Assembly (NCBI GenBank): GCA_964420125.1 | Contig: CAYQQQ010000031.1 | Location: forward strand, 1 to 44,262 | DNA from: CAYQQQ01 sp964420125 | GTDB lineage: Bacteria > Actinomycetota > Acidimicrobiia > Acidimicrobiales > Microtrichaceae | Direction of reading: 5' to 3' | Length of the DNA stretch: 44,262 nt | Shown here: positions 34,617-42,736 of the stretch, in pieces | How the letters are laid out: the number at the start of each line of letters is the position of its first letter | Numbering within the stretch: position 1 is the first letter of the stretch | The notes under the pieces: model-generated | What the model saw: only the letters and a program-made list of their open reading frames with translations | Told to the model about the DNA's origin: nothing | Databases searched by the model: none | Position numbers and translations under genes: made by a program

Positions 34617-35509
34617 CCCAGGGTGGCGATGGCCTCGGCGATCGCCTCGAGCGCGTCGTACTCGAAGGGTGCCCGAAGGGCGACGTTGATCTGCTGCGCG
34701 CCCGCCTCCACGAACCTGCCGATGCCCTCGACCATCTGCTCCCGGCTGCCCATCACCACGCCGGGCCGCACGAACTCGGCGATCATCCCGAACTGCCGTT
34801 GCAGGGAGTCGTCGTCGGTGGCGACACCGACGTTGATCGAGCGGGTCACCGCAGTCGGATCCCGTCCGACGGCGGCGCAGTGCTCGTCGAGCACCGTGCA
34901 CTTGTGGGCGAACTGCTCTGCGGAGATGAACGGCACGTTCCAGCCGTCGGCGTACTCGGCGACGATGCGGAGGGTGCGGCGCTCCCCGCCACCGCCGATC
35001 CAGATGGGCATCGGCCGCCGGAGGGGAGGAGGGTCGCAGATGGCGCTGTCGATGGTGAAGTACTCGCCGTCGAAGTCGAAGCGCTCCCCGGAGAGCAGAC
35101 CCCTCACCACCTGCACGTACTCGGCGAGCATGTCGAGGCGCCGACGCACCGGTGGGTAGGGGATCCCGTGGGCGGCGAACTCCTGCTCCAGCCAACCGGA
35201 TCCGAGGCCCACCTCGCAGCGCCCACCCGAGAACTGGTCTATGGCCGCCATGGCGTTCGCCAGCACTGCCGGGTGGCGGTAGGCGGCGCAGTAGACCAGC
35301 GAGCCGCACCGGACCCGCTCGGTGGCCATGGCCAGCGCGGTGTGGGAGGCGATGCCCTCGAGGCAGTTGGTGGAGTCGCCGTCGGCCGCGTAGAAGTGGT
35401 CCCACACCGAGATCCACTCGAAGGGGAGCTCCTCGACGCGGCGCCACAGGGCCAGCAGCTCCGTGGCGTCGGTCTTGGCGGGTCCGGTGTGCACGCCGAA
35501 CACGGTCAT
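34613..35509 (-). CDS. LLM-class F420-dependent oxidoreductase
   Basis: A 298-aa luciferase-like monooxygenase-family protein of the type that often uses coenzyme F420. FGVHTGPAKTDATELLALWRRVEELPFEWISVWDHFYAADGD, SLVYCAAYRHPAVLANAMAAIDQFSGGRCEVGLGSGW and RPMPIWIGGGGERRTLRIVAEYADGWNV are all characteristic of this class. F420 use and substrate are inferred, not proven. The ATG at 35509 is preferred over a GTG at 35515 because GAGAGG lies five bases before it. It overlaps galT by ATGA, which is an unusual partner for galactose genes. The divergent gene starts 53 bases away. Confidence 0.88.
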   Translation of the reverse strand: MTVFGVHTGPAKTDATELLALWRRVEELPFEWISVWDHFYAADGDSTNCLEGIASHTALAMATERVRCGSLVYCAAYRHPAVLANAMAAIDQFSGGRCEVGLGSGWLEQEFAAHGIPYPPVRRRLDMLAEYVQVVRGLLSGERFDFDGEYFTIDSAICDPPPLRRPMPIWIGGGGERRTLRIVAEYADGWNVPFISAEQFAHKCTVLDEHCAAVGRDPTAVTRSINVGVATDDDSLQRQFGMIAEFVRPGVVMGSREQMVEGIGRFVEAGAQQINVALRAPFEYDALEAIAEAIATLG

Positions 35510-35546
35510 CGGCACCTCTCGGGTCGTCGGGGCGGCGGTCGCCGCA

Positions 35547-35552
35547 ACGGTA
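35547..35552 (-). promoter_or_regulatory. Possible -10 TACCGT of the F420-galT-galK operon
   Basis: TACCGT on the minus strand, 37 bases before the ATG at 35509. It overlaps by two bases with the opposite-facing TAGCGT. Confidence 0.35.
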
Positions 35553-35556
35553 GCGT
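35551..35556 (+). promoter_or_regulatory. -10 TAGCGT before Gfo/Idh/MocA gene
   Basis: TAGCGT ends 6 bases before the ATG at 35563. Confidence 0.55.
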
Positions 35557-35562
35557 GGCCGC

Positions 35563-36633
35563 ATGGCCGTGCGTGTCGGGTTCCTGGGTGCGGGCTTCAT
35601 CGCCCGCTACCACGCCATGCAGCTGCAGCTCGCCCCCGAGGTGTGCGAGGTCGTGGCCGTGCACGACCCCGATGTCGATCGGGCGTCGCGCTTCGCCGAC
35701 GCCGAGGGCGCCCGCACGGCCTCGACGGTGGACGAGGTGCTGGAGTGCTGCGACGTGGTGTTCGTGTGCACGTGGACCGCAGCCCATCGGGCCACGGTGG
35801 AGGCCGTCGCTGCGGCGGGGCTGCCAGTGCTGTGCGAGAAGCCCCTCGGCACCGATCTCGACGACGCGGTGGCTGTTGCGGCGGCGGCGCTCGCCTGTCC
35901 GGTGAACGCCGTGGGCCTCGTGCTGCGGACAAGCCCGGCCCTGCTGGCCGTGCGGGAGCTCCTCGAGGATCCGTCGGCCGGAGAGCTGATGGCCATCGCC
36001 TTCCGCGACGACCAGTTCCTGCCGACCCGAGGCATGTACGACTCTGACTGGCGGGGTGACGTCTCGCGCGCGGGGTCGGGCACGTTGCTGGAGCACTCCA
36101 TCCACGACGTCGACCTCCTGGAGTGGTTGGCGGGTCCGATCCGGACGGTCTCCGCCCAGCAGTCCTTCCACCACCAGCTCGAAGGGATCGAGGACTCGGT
36201 GAGCGCCGTCGGGCGGTTCACCTCGGGTGCCACCTTCACGCTCACCTCGATCTGGCACGACGTCTTCGACCGTCCGAGCCAACGGCGGATCGAGCTGTTC
36301 TGCCGGAACCGTCTGATCACCCTGGAGGGCGACCTGTTCGGCCCGGTGCACGTCCACTCCGACGATGCCGTGCTGCACCTCGCAGATGACGGGCTGATCG
36401 AGTGGCTCCTCGGCCGCGGGGTGGCGTTGCGCAGCACCGAGTCCTCCCTGTTGGCGGCGGTCGAAGCAGTCCGCTCGGACGGGGAGGCGGAGGCGGTGCA
36501 TCCCGACGCCCGTGATGCCCTGCGGGCGCACGTCGTGGTCGATGCCCTGTACCGCTCCGCAGCGAACGACGGCACCGGTGTCGAAGTTCCCTCCGGCCTT
36601 CCGGACCTGTCCCCGCTGCCGGGAGTCGGGTGA
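35563..36633 (+). CDS. Gfo/Idh/MocA-family oxidoreductase
   Basis: A 356-aa NAD(P)-dependent dehydrogenase of the sugar/inositol type. The N-terminal Rossmann motif VRVGFLGAGFIARYHAMQL and the family-typical CEKPLG (EKP motif, about residue 94-99) are clear; DQFLPTRGMYDSDWRGDVSRAGSGTLLEHSIHDVDLLEWLAG holds the usual catalytic-domain His-Asp pair. The substrate is probably a sugar or sugar derivative. The ATG at 35563 follows TAGCGT by six bases. The stop TGA shares a base with the nagA ATG (TGATG), so both are coupled, which points to amino-sugar metabolism. Confidence 0.9.
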   Translation: MAVRVGFLGAGFIARYHAMQLQLAPEVCEVVAVHDPDVDRASRFADAEGARTASTVDEVLECCDVVFVCTWTAAHRATVEAVAAAGLPVLCEKPLGTDLDDAVAVAAAALACPVNAVGLVLRTSPALLAVRELLEDPSAGELMAIAFRDDQFLPTRGMYDSDWRGDVSRAGSGTLLEHSIHDVDLLEWLAGPIRTVSAQQSFHHQLEGIEDSVSAVGRFTSGATFTLTSIWHDVFDRPSQRRIELFCRNRLITLEGDLFGPVHVHSDDAVLHLADDGLIEWLLGRGVALRSTESSLLAAVEAVRSDGEAEAVHPDARDALRAHVVVDALYRSAANDGTGVEVPSGLPDLSPLPGVG

Positions 36634-37742
36634 TGCGCCTCGGGGTGGCTGCCGCGCTGGTGGAGGGCACGCTCGTGGAGGGCGACGTCCTGGTCGAGTC
36701 CGGTCGAGTGCGCGGGGTCGGTCTCGGCGGTGGCCTTGGTCGCGGCCTGGCGGTGCCCGGCTTCGTGGATTGGCAGGTGAACGGGTTCGGCGGCGTGCAC
36801 TTCGCCACGGCCGGCCCTCAGGAGTACCTGCGAGCCGCAGAGGTGCTCGCCCGGGAAGGTCTCGTGTGGGTCGCTCCCACGTTGATCGGACTCGACGCGG
36901 AGGGGTACCTGGCGGCCCTCGGCGTGCTGGCCGAGGTCCGTCGCGGGCACCCGGGGGCCGGCTTCACCGGTGCGCACCTCGAAGGGCCGTTCCTCTCCGG
37001 GGAGTGGAGGGGGGCGCACGACCCCGTATCGCTGTGCGACGGCGATCCCGGGCTGGCGACGGCACTGGTCGACACCGGCCAGGTCGCCATGATGACCCTC
37101 GCCCCCGAGCGGACCGGCGTGGAGGCCGTGGTGCCGGCGCTGGCGCGGGCCGGTGTGCTGGTCTGCCTGGGTCACACGGGCTCGACCGCCGAGGCCTGCC
37201 GGCGGGCAGAGGAGTTGGGCGCTCGGGCGCTCACCCACTGCTGGAACGCTCACCGCCGGTTCGCCCCACGTGACCCGGGCCCTGCGGGGTGGGCGTTGTC
37301 CTCGCCGCGGGTCACCCTGGGTCTGATCGCCGATGGCGTCCACGTGGCGCCCGAGACCCTCGTGCTCACGCTGGCGGCGGCACCGGGTCGGGTGGCGGTC
37401 ACGACTGACGCCGTCGCCCCGGCGGGCACGACCGCGGGCGAGTGGCAGCTGCCAGGGTCGGCGCCGGGCGCGCAGTCGAGCGTGACCGTGTCCGACGGTG
37501 CGGCCCGTCTCGCCGACGGCACGCTCGCCGGGTCCGTGGCGACCCCGACGTCCATGCTGCGGGTGCTGGAGTTCGCCGGGGTGCCCTTGGCGTTGGCGAT
37601 CGAGGCGATGTCGGCCCCACAGGCGTGGGCCCTGGGGCTGGGGGAGTGGCACCTTCGGCCGGGCGACCCGGCCAACATCACGGTGCTCGACGACGACCGG
37701 ACCGTGCTGCAGACCTGGCGCGAAGGCGAGCGGGTCTACTGA
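36633..37742 (+). CDS. nagA: N-acetylglucosamine-6-phosphate deacetylase
   Basis: A 369-aa amidohydrolase-superfamily enzyme that removes acetate from GlcNAc-6-phosphate in amino-sugar use. Motifs: PGFVDWQVNGFGG, GAHLEGPFLSGEWRGAHDP (metal Glu), CLGHTGSTAEACRRAEELGARALTHCWNAHRRFAPRDPG (metal and phosphate His; the common THLFNAM is here THCWNA) and TTDAVAPAGT (catalytic Asp). The C-terminal PTSMLRVLEFAGVPLALAIEAMSAPQAWALGL is typical. The ATG at 36633 shares one base with the preceding stop; a GTG three bases upstream is the alternative. Convergent with the racemase gene. Confidence 0.93.
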   Translation: MRLGVAAALVEGTLVEGDVLVESGRVRGVGLGGGLGRGLAVPGFVDWQVNGFGGVHFATAGPQEYLRAAEVLAREGLVWVAPTLIGLDAEGYLAALGVLAEVRRGHPGAGFTGAHLEGPFLSGEWRGAHDPVSLCDGDPGLATALVDTGQVAMMTLAPERTGVEAVVPALARAGVLVCLGHTGSTAEACRRAEELGARALTHCWNAHRRFAPRDPGPAGWALSSPRVTLGLIADGVHVAPETLVLTLAAAPGRVAVTTDAVAPAGTTAGEWQLPGSAPGAQSSVTVSDGAARLADGTLAGSVATPTSMLRVLEFAGVPLALAIEAMSAPQAWALGLGEWHLRPGDPANITVLDDDRTVLQTWREGERVY

Positions 37743-37745
37743 CCC

Positions 37746-37760
37746 CCGTCGTTCCGACGG
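37746..37760 (+). terminator. Small hairpin after nagA
   Basis: A 6-bp stem with a 3-nt loop (37746-37751/37755-37760) follows the nagA stop by 4 bases. There is no T tract. It may be a weak terminator between the convergent nagA and racemase genes. Confidence 0.35.
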
Positions 37761-37764
37761 CGAT

Positions 37765-37806
37765 CAGGCGACCATCCGCAGGCGACCGTCCTCAGGCGAC
37801 CGCACC
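37765..37806. repeat. Three 14-bp tandem repeats at the racemase gene end
   Basis: CAGGCGACC occurs at 37765, 37779 and 37793, spaced exactly 14 bases. The third copy overlaps the stop codon of the racemase gene. Confidence 0.7.
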
Positions 37807-38955
37807 GGAGTCGCGCCGGGTCGCGATCCCGGCGTCGTCGAGTCCGAGCCACTCGCGGAGGACCTCGTCGGAGTGCTGGCCGGCATGCGCGGGCGGTCGA
37901 CGGATCTCTCCCGGCGTGCGGCTGAACCGGGGGGAGGGAGCCGGCTGGGTGTGTCCGGCGACCTCGACGAAGGTGCCACGGTGGACGTTGTGGGGGTGGT
38001 CGGCTGCCTCGGCCATGGTCAGCACGGGGGCGAAGCACACGTCGGTGCCCTCCATGAGCTCGCACCACTCGTCGCGGGTCTTGGTGGCGAAGACCTCCGC
38101 GAGGTCGTCCTTGAGCTCGTCCCACTTGGTGCGGTCCATCTGGTAGGGCAGCGATCGGCCCTTGGCCTCCACGTGGGCCTCCAGGCCGGTCAGCTCCAGG
38201 AGCTGGGCGTAGAACTGGGGCTCGATGGATCCGATGGAGACGAACTTGGCGTCGGCGGTCTCGTAGGTGTCGTAGAAGTGGGCCCCGGTGTCGAGCAGGT
38301 TCACCCCCCGTTCCTCCGACCAGATCCCCATGGCCGTGAAGGACCACATCATGGTCATGAGGGTCGCGGCACCGTCGACCATGGCGGTGTCCACCACCTG
38401 GCCCGCACCGGAGCGGGTGGCTTCGAGGAGGGCGCAGACCACGCCGAAGGCCTGCAGCATCCCTCCGCCACCGAAGTCGCCGACCAGGTTGATCGGCGGG
38501 GTGGGCTTCTCACCTGCCCGACCGAGGTGGGCCAGCACGCCGGCGAGCGCGATGTAGTTGATGTCGTGGCCGGCGGCCTGGGCGTACGGGCCGTCCTGGC
38601 CCCAACCGGTCATACGCCCGTAGACGAGCCTGGGGTTGCGCTCCAGGCACACGTCGGGTCCGAACCCGAGTCGCTCGGCCACCCCCGGGCGGAACCCTTC
38701 GATGAGGACGTCGGCCTGCTCGACCAACTCCAGCAGCACGCCGACGCCGTCGGGGGACTTCAGATCCAGCCCGATGGAGCGCCTTCCGCGGGACAGCACG
38801 TCGGAGGGGGGGAGCGCAGGGTCGCCGCCCGACACGTTGCCGGCACGGTCGATCCGCACGACGTCGGCCCCCATGTCAGCGAGCATCATCGCGGTGAACG
38901 GTCCCGGGCCGATCCCCGCCACCTCGATCACCTTCACTCCGTTCAACGGTCCCAT
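37792..38955 (-). CDS. mcr: Alpha-methylacyl-CoA racemase (family III CoA-transferase fold)
   Basis: A 387-aa protein of the CaiB/BaiF family, closest in motif to alpha-methylacyl-CoA racemase (AMACR/MCR), which inverts 2-methyl-branched acyl-CoA esters so that beta-oxidation can proceed. The residues of the MCR active site seem present: His in GHDINYIALAG and Asp in NLVGDFGGGGM. GPLNGVKVIEVAGIGPGPFTAMMLADMGADVVRIDRAG and SPDGVGVLLELVEQADVLIEGFRPGV are characteristic. The ATG at 38955 has GGAG five bases upstream. It fits with the acyl-CoA dehydrogenase and hydrolases in branched-chain or sterol-type lipid degradation, which is inference. Confidence 0.9.
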   Translation of the reverse strand: MGPLNGVKVIEVAGIGPGPFTAMMLADMGADVVRIDRAGNVSGGDPALPPSDVLSRGRRSIGLDLKSPDGVGVLLELVEQADVLIEGFRPGVAERLGFGPDVCLERNPRLVYGRMTGWGQDGPYAQAAGHDINYIALAGVLAHLGRAGEKPTPPINLVGDFGGGGMLQAFGVVCALLEATRSGAGQVVDTAMVDGAATLMTMMWSFTAMGIWSEERGVNLLDTGAHFYDTYETADAKFVSIGSIEPQFYAQLLELTGLEAHVEAKGRSLPYQMDRTKWDELKDDLAEVFATKTRDEWCELMEGTDVCFAPVLTMAEAADHPHNVHRGTFVEVAGHTQPAPSPRFSRTPGEIRRPPAHAGQHSDEVLREWLGLDDAGIATRRDSGAVA

Positions 38956-39025
38956 GGTTGCTCCAAGTTCTCTCGCGGTCCTGGTTCCGGACGGGTGGGG
39001 TGTCTCACGCAGCCTGTCCGGTCGA

Positions 39026-39910
39026 TCAGCCGGCCACGTCGACGACGTCGGCCACGGCCTGGACGGCTCGGCCCCAGTAGCCGGGCGGGAGGTCGTGGCC
39101 CATCCCCTCCATCACCCGCAGCTCTGCACCGGGGACGAGCTCCGCGGTGCGCCGTCCCCCGCTGAGGTCGACGAGCCGATCGGCGTCGCCGTGGAGGACC
39201 ATCGTGGGCACGGTCACCTGCGGGAGCTGCTCGCCCCGGTGGCCCGAGGCCAGGATGGCCAGCAGCTGGCGCGCCACCCCGGCGGGGTTGTAGGCGCGGT
39301 CGACGAGCAGCTCGACCCTGTCCTGCACCCGTCGCTCATCCCACCCGCCGACCGTGCCGATGATGCGTTGCAGCTCGACACCGGACTCGACGCGTTCCGC
39401 GCGGGTCTCGGCAGGTGCCATGATCGACACCAGCGCGGACAGGCACTCGGGGTCGGGCGTGCCGTACTCCGGCTCGCCGGTGGTGGACATCACCGAGGTC
39501 ATGGAGCGGACGCGGTCGGGGTGCTCGATCGCCATCGTCTGCACGATCATCCCGCCCATCGATGCGCCGAGGATGTGGGCCGAGCCGATGTCGAGCACGT
39601 CGAGCAGAGCGATCCCGTCGGCGGCCATGTCGCTGAGGGTGTAGGGGGCGTCGACCTCACCGCCCATGAAGGCGGTCATGACCGCGGCCCCGATGTCGTC
39701 GACCGCTCCGTCGATCCAGCTCGACAGGCCGACGTCGCGGTTGTCGTAGCGGATCACCTGGAGGCCCAAGGCCACCAGCTGCGACACCAACTCGTCCTCG
39801 AAGCCCACCGACTGCATGCCGAGGCCGCACACCATCAGCAGGGCCGGATCACCGGCGTCGCCGAATCGCTCGTAGAAGACCTCGATCCCGTTGACCCCGA
39901 CCGTTGGCAT
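39026..39910 (-). CDS. Alpha/beta hydrolase
   Basis: A 294-aa alpha/beta-fold hydrolase. The nucleophile elbow is GASMGGMIVQTM, the acid lies in HGDADRLVDLSGGR, and the His in EGMGHDLPPGYW. The MPTVGVNGIEVFYERFG start and LMVCGLGMQSVGFEDELVSQLVALGLQVIRYDNRDVGLSSWID block are typical. The substrate is unknown; lipase/esterase or lactonase are plausible. The ATG at 39910 is chosen over an upstream start because an operator palindrome (39929-39946) lies just before it, and that palindrome also overlaps the patatin stop codon. It lies 31 bases after the patatin gene. Confidence 0.9.
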   Translation of the reverse strand: MPTVGVNGIEVFYERFGDAGDPALLMVCGLGMQSVGFEDELVSQLVALGLQVIRYDNRDVGLSSWIDGAVDDIGAAVMTAFMGGEVDAPYTLSDMAADGIALLDVLDIGSAHILGASMGGMIVQTMAIEHPDRVRSMTSVMSTTGEPEYGTPDPECLSALVSIMAPAETRAERVESGVELQRIIGTVGGWDERRVQDRVELLVDRAYNPAGVARQLLAILASGHRGEQLPQVTVPTMVLHGDADRLVDLSGGRRTAELVPGAELRVMEGMGHDLPPGYWGRAVQAVADVVDVAG

Positions 39911-39928
39911 CCCGGCAGTGTTGCGGTG

Positions 39929-39946
39929 CTTGACCGAACGGTCAAG
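39929..39946. promoter_or_regulatory. TetR-type palindromic operator, copy 2
   Basis: CTTGACCGAACGGTCAAG is an 18-bp palindrome except for its two central bases, and lies 19-36 bases before the hydrolase ATG. It contains the stop codon of the patatin gene (39942-39944). One base differs from the copy at 1384-1401. Confidence 0.8.
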
Positions 39947-41405
39947 CGCGGTCGGCGGCGGTGCCGCCACCGCACTCATCGGGGCCCAACTCGCGTGGGA
40001 AGCCCTCCGGGATCCGCCGCGAGTGCACCTCCCAGCCCTGCCACCACTGCGTGGCGCGCTCGGGGATCGGGAATCCCAGCGAGGCCCGTGCCTGCACCGC
40101 CCGGTGCACCGTCTCCTTCAGCTGACGAAGCGCCGCCAGACGCGCCTGGCTCACCGCGGCGGCGTCGAGGCACGCCTTCTCCACCCGCCACGCACGCGCC
40201 CGTTCCACGGCCACGGCGTCGCTCGCCGCCGTGGCAAGCGGCCGCAGACCCGGGTCGAGCTCTGCCAGCGCCTCTTCGGCCCGCATGCGGCCGTAGTCGA
40301 TGGCGATGGCCATCAGCCCCCTGTGCACCTCGAGGGAGCCGACGACCTCCACGGTGGGTTCGATGAGGACGTTCGAGGTGCCCGGGGGGAGCTCGACGCG
40401 CAGGTTGTCCTGCTGGGTGGACACGAGGCCGAGCTCCCGCGCGGCCCAGCGCGAGAGGCCCCGCTGGGGATCGCTCAGCGGCACCGCCAGCACGGTGTAG
40501 ATGCGGGTGGCGCCGAGGGCCACCGCCGCGGCCAAGGGAACGTTCTGCAGGACGCCGCCGTCGACGTAGGTGACCGCCCCCAGTCGACGTGGGGGCATCA
40601 CACCGGGGATGCTGCCGGACGCCACGGCGCCGTCGATCACGTCGAAAGGCACGTACGGCGTGCTGTTGTCACCCTCGGGATCCGGCGGCGGGATCGGGGT
40701 GAGGGCATCGGGACCGACGATGGTGCCGTCGCCGCACACGTAGTGGGTCTCACGAGCCCGCACCGCGGTGACGGCCATCCGCAGGTCGAGCCCTGGGCGG
40801 GCGACCAGGGCCGGGTCGACGCCATCGAGGTCGATCGGCCCCTCGCCTCTGACCGAGGACTCCCAGGGATCGAGGTTCAGCACCGCCGGCGGCGCGCCCT
40901 GCTTGCGCGCCTTGCGGACGGCGGGGATCACCTGCACCAACGAGCTGAGGTCCTCCCAGGTGCGCCGGTAGCGCGAGCGGCGGTCGCTCCCCTCGGCGGG
41001 ATCCTCCGGTCCAGCGGGAGCGTCGGGGTCGGGGTCGCCGCCGGGGAGGTCGGGCCGGTTGCGCTCCTGAAGGGCTCGCTGCACGGTCTCGGCGACAGCA
41101 GTGCCTCCGAGGTCGTCGAGGAGCGGCTGTCGGCCGAAGATCAGCTCCACCTGCGTGGCGCCCATCAGCCCTCGACGGGCCTGATCGAGGTGGTGGCCGA
41201 GCTCCTCGCGGGTTCGTCCCTGGGCCACGATCACCCCGAACATCGCACCGGCGGAGGCGGCGGTGATCACATCCGGTCGGATGTCGAGGTCCTCGATCAG
41301 GTGCTGCATCGCGCCGACCTCGAAGGCGCCCCGGAACCCACCGCCGGCGAGGACGAACGCGGTGCGAGGAGCTTCGCTCCGGTCGTGGGCGCCGTCCGTG
41401 GTCAC
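39942..41405 (-). CDS. Patatin-like phospholipase family protein
   Basis: A 487-aa protein of the patatin-like serine lipase family. Oxyanion hole AFVLAGGGFRGAFEVGAMQHLIE (near residue 18), nucleophile region VITAASAGAMFGVIV with Ser in A-A-S-A-G rather than the usual G-x-S-x-G, and the catalytic Asp motif VTYVDGGVLQNVPLAAAVALGA. The DGG and GGGxRG motifs argue for an active enzyme; the first Gly of the nucleophile elbow being Ala is a small oddity. The GTG at 41405 overlaps the stop of the FAD oxidoreductase gene (GTGA, 41402-41405), so I prefer it to longer frames. Confidence 0.9.
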   Translation of the reverse strand: MTTDGAHDRSEAPRTAFVLAGGGFRGAFEVGAMQHLIEDLDIRPDVITAASAGAMFGVIVAQGRTREELGHHLDQARRGLMGATQVELIFGRQPLLDDLGGTAVAETVQRALQERNRPDLPGGDPDPDAPAGPEDPAEGSDRRSRYRRTWEDLSSLVQVIPAVRKARKQGAPPAVLNLDPWESSVRGEGPIDLDGVDPALVARPGLDLRMAVTAVRARETHYVCGDGTIVGPDALTPIPPPDPEGDNSTPYVPFDVIDGAVASGSIPGVMPPRRLGAVTYVDGGVLQNVPLAAAVALGATRIYTVLAVPLSDPQRGLSRWAARELGLVSTQQDNLRVELPPGTSNVLIEPTVEVVGSLEVHRGLMAIAIDYGRMRAEEALAELDPGLRPLATAASDAVAVERARAWRVEKACLDAAAVSQARLAALRQLKETVHRAVQARASLGFPIPERATQWWQGWEVHSRRIPEGFPRELGPDECGGGTAADRA

Positions 41406-42655
41406 GCTGTCGCCTCCAGCACTGCGGTGGCACATCGTCGTCCGGAGAAGAGCGCCCCCTGGATGGACGGCGTGTCGCGGTGATCCCCGCACACGAAGAG
41501 GCCCTCACCGAGCGCAACTCGACGGCGCGGGCGCAGCGGCGGCGAGGAGTCGGGTTGGGCGAAGGGGATGACGTCGGTGCGCAGATGCTCCCATCTCTCG
41601 ACCCGGTGTCCCCACCAGCGGCGGAGCTGCGAGCGCACCTGGTCCGCGATGGCGGCGGTGCCGATGCCGATGGTGCCGGGGCAGGCGGCAGCGATCAACG
41701 CCGTACCCTCGGGCGCGTAGGTGGGAGCGACGTTGGACATGATCGCGACGTTCAGCGCGGGACCGCTGGCAGCACCGTCGAGGATGATCGAGCGGTCGTG
41801 GCGCGGTGCCTCGGAGGCGGCGAACCACACGCAGGCCGCGCTGCGGCCGACACGTGCCGGCAAGCCCAGGAGGGCTGCAGCGGCAGGCTCCTCGGTGGCG
41901 ATCACGACCCGGTCGGCGGTCAGGTCTCCCCGGGCAGTGGACACCCGACCCGGGGCTACCGCTTGCACGTGCGTGCCCAGATGCAGCTGTCGGGGTGCAA
42001 GGGGAGCCGCCATCTGGTCGGGGATCGCCTGCATGCCGGCCGCAGGGACCGCTGAGGCGCCGCGAGCGAGGCAGGACAGCACCACCTCGAACATCCGGCT
42101 GCTCGATCGGAGCTCGGGATCCAGCTGGATCCCACCGAAGAGCGGGCGGAAGAAGCGATCGATCATGGACGCGCTGAACCCGGAGCTCCGGAGGTGCTCC
42201 AGCGTGGCCGTCTCCGGTGCCCGCAGCATGGCCGGCGGATCACCCGTGCGCAGCCGGGCGAGCAGACGTGCCAGGCGGAGCTTGTCGGCCACGCTGCCCA
42301 CAGGGGCGACGGCCGACGACAACAGTGCTGAGGGCATGCGCCGCGGATCGCCGACGCGGTGGAAGCCCCGGCCGGTGAACACGACCGCACCCGGGTCGAA
42401 GGCTCGGAGGTCGAGGTCGTCGAGGTCGAGCTGCCGTCTGGCCTCGGGGTAGGCGGTCAACAGGACCTGGAACCCCCGGTCGAGCTGGAATCCGTCGAGC
42501 ACGTCGGTGCGGACCCGGCCGCCGACGGCGTCGGCGCGTTCGAGCACGAGCACGTCGCTCCCGGCGCGCTGCAGCTCGCGGGCAACGCTCAGCCCGGCGA
42601 GACCGGCGCCGACGATGACGACCTCCGCGCGTGGAGGAAGAGGATGTGGGGCCAC
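41402..42655 (-). CDS. FAD-dependent amine-oxidase/desaturase-like oxidoreductase
   Basis: A 417-aa flavoprotein of the NAD(P)/FAD-dependent amine-oxidase or phytoene-desaturase type. The N-terminus AEVVIVGAGLAGLSVARELQRAGSDVLVLERADAVGGRVRTD is the full FAD-binding motif plus the GG(R)xR segment, and the C-terminus GLFVCGDHRDTPSIQGALFSGRRCATAVL is the second FAD motif. The substrate is unknown. The GTG at 42655 has TAGCGT seven bases upstream and would be the first gene of a coupled unit with the patatin gene. Confidence 0.9.
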   Translation of the reverse strand: MAPHPLPPRAEVVIVGAGLAGLSVARELQRAGSDVLVLERADAVGGRVRTDVLDGFQLDRGFQVLLTAYPEARRQLDLDDLDLRAFDPGAVVFTGRGFHRVGDPRRMPSALLSSAVAPVGSVADKLRLARLLARLRTGDPPAMLRAPETATLEHLRSSGFSASMIDRFFRPLFGGIQLDPELRSSSRMFEVVLSCLARGASAVPAAGMQAIPDQMAAPLAPRQLHLGTHVQAVAPGRVSTARGDLTADRVVIATEEPAAAALLGLPARVGRSAACVWFAASEAPRHDRSIILDGAASGPALNVAIMSNVAPTYAPEGTALIAAACPGTIGIGTAAIADQVRSQLRRWWGHRVERWEHLRTDVIPFAQPDSSPPLRPRRRVALGEGLFVCGDHRDTPSIQGALFSGRRCATAVLEATA

Positions 42656-42662
42656 CTCGACG

Positions 42663-42668
42663 ACGCTA
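42663..42668 (-). promoter_or_regulatory. -10 TAGCGT before FAD oxidoreductase
   Basis: TAGCGT on the minus strand ends 7 bases before the GTG at 42655. Confidence 0.55.
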
Positions 42669-42736
42669 CCGGGACTCTGTCCGGCCGGGTTGCACCCGTT
42701 CGTGCGATGGCACCCTCGACGATCCCGAGCCGCTCG

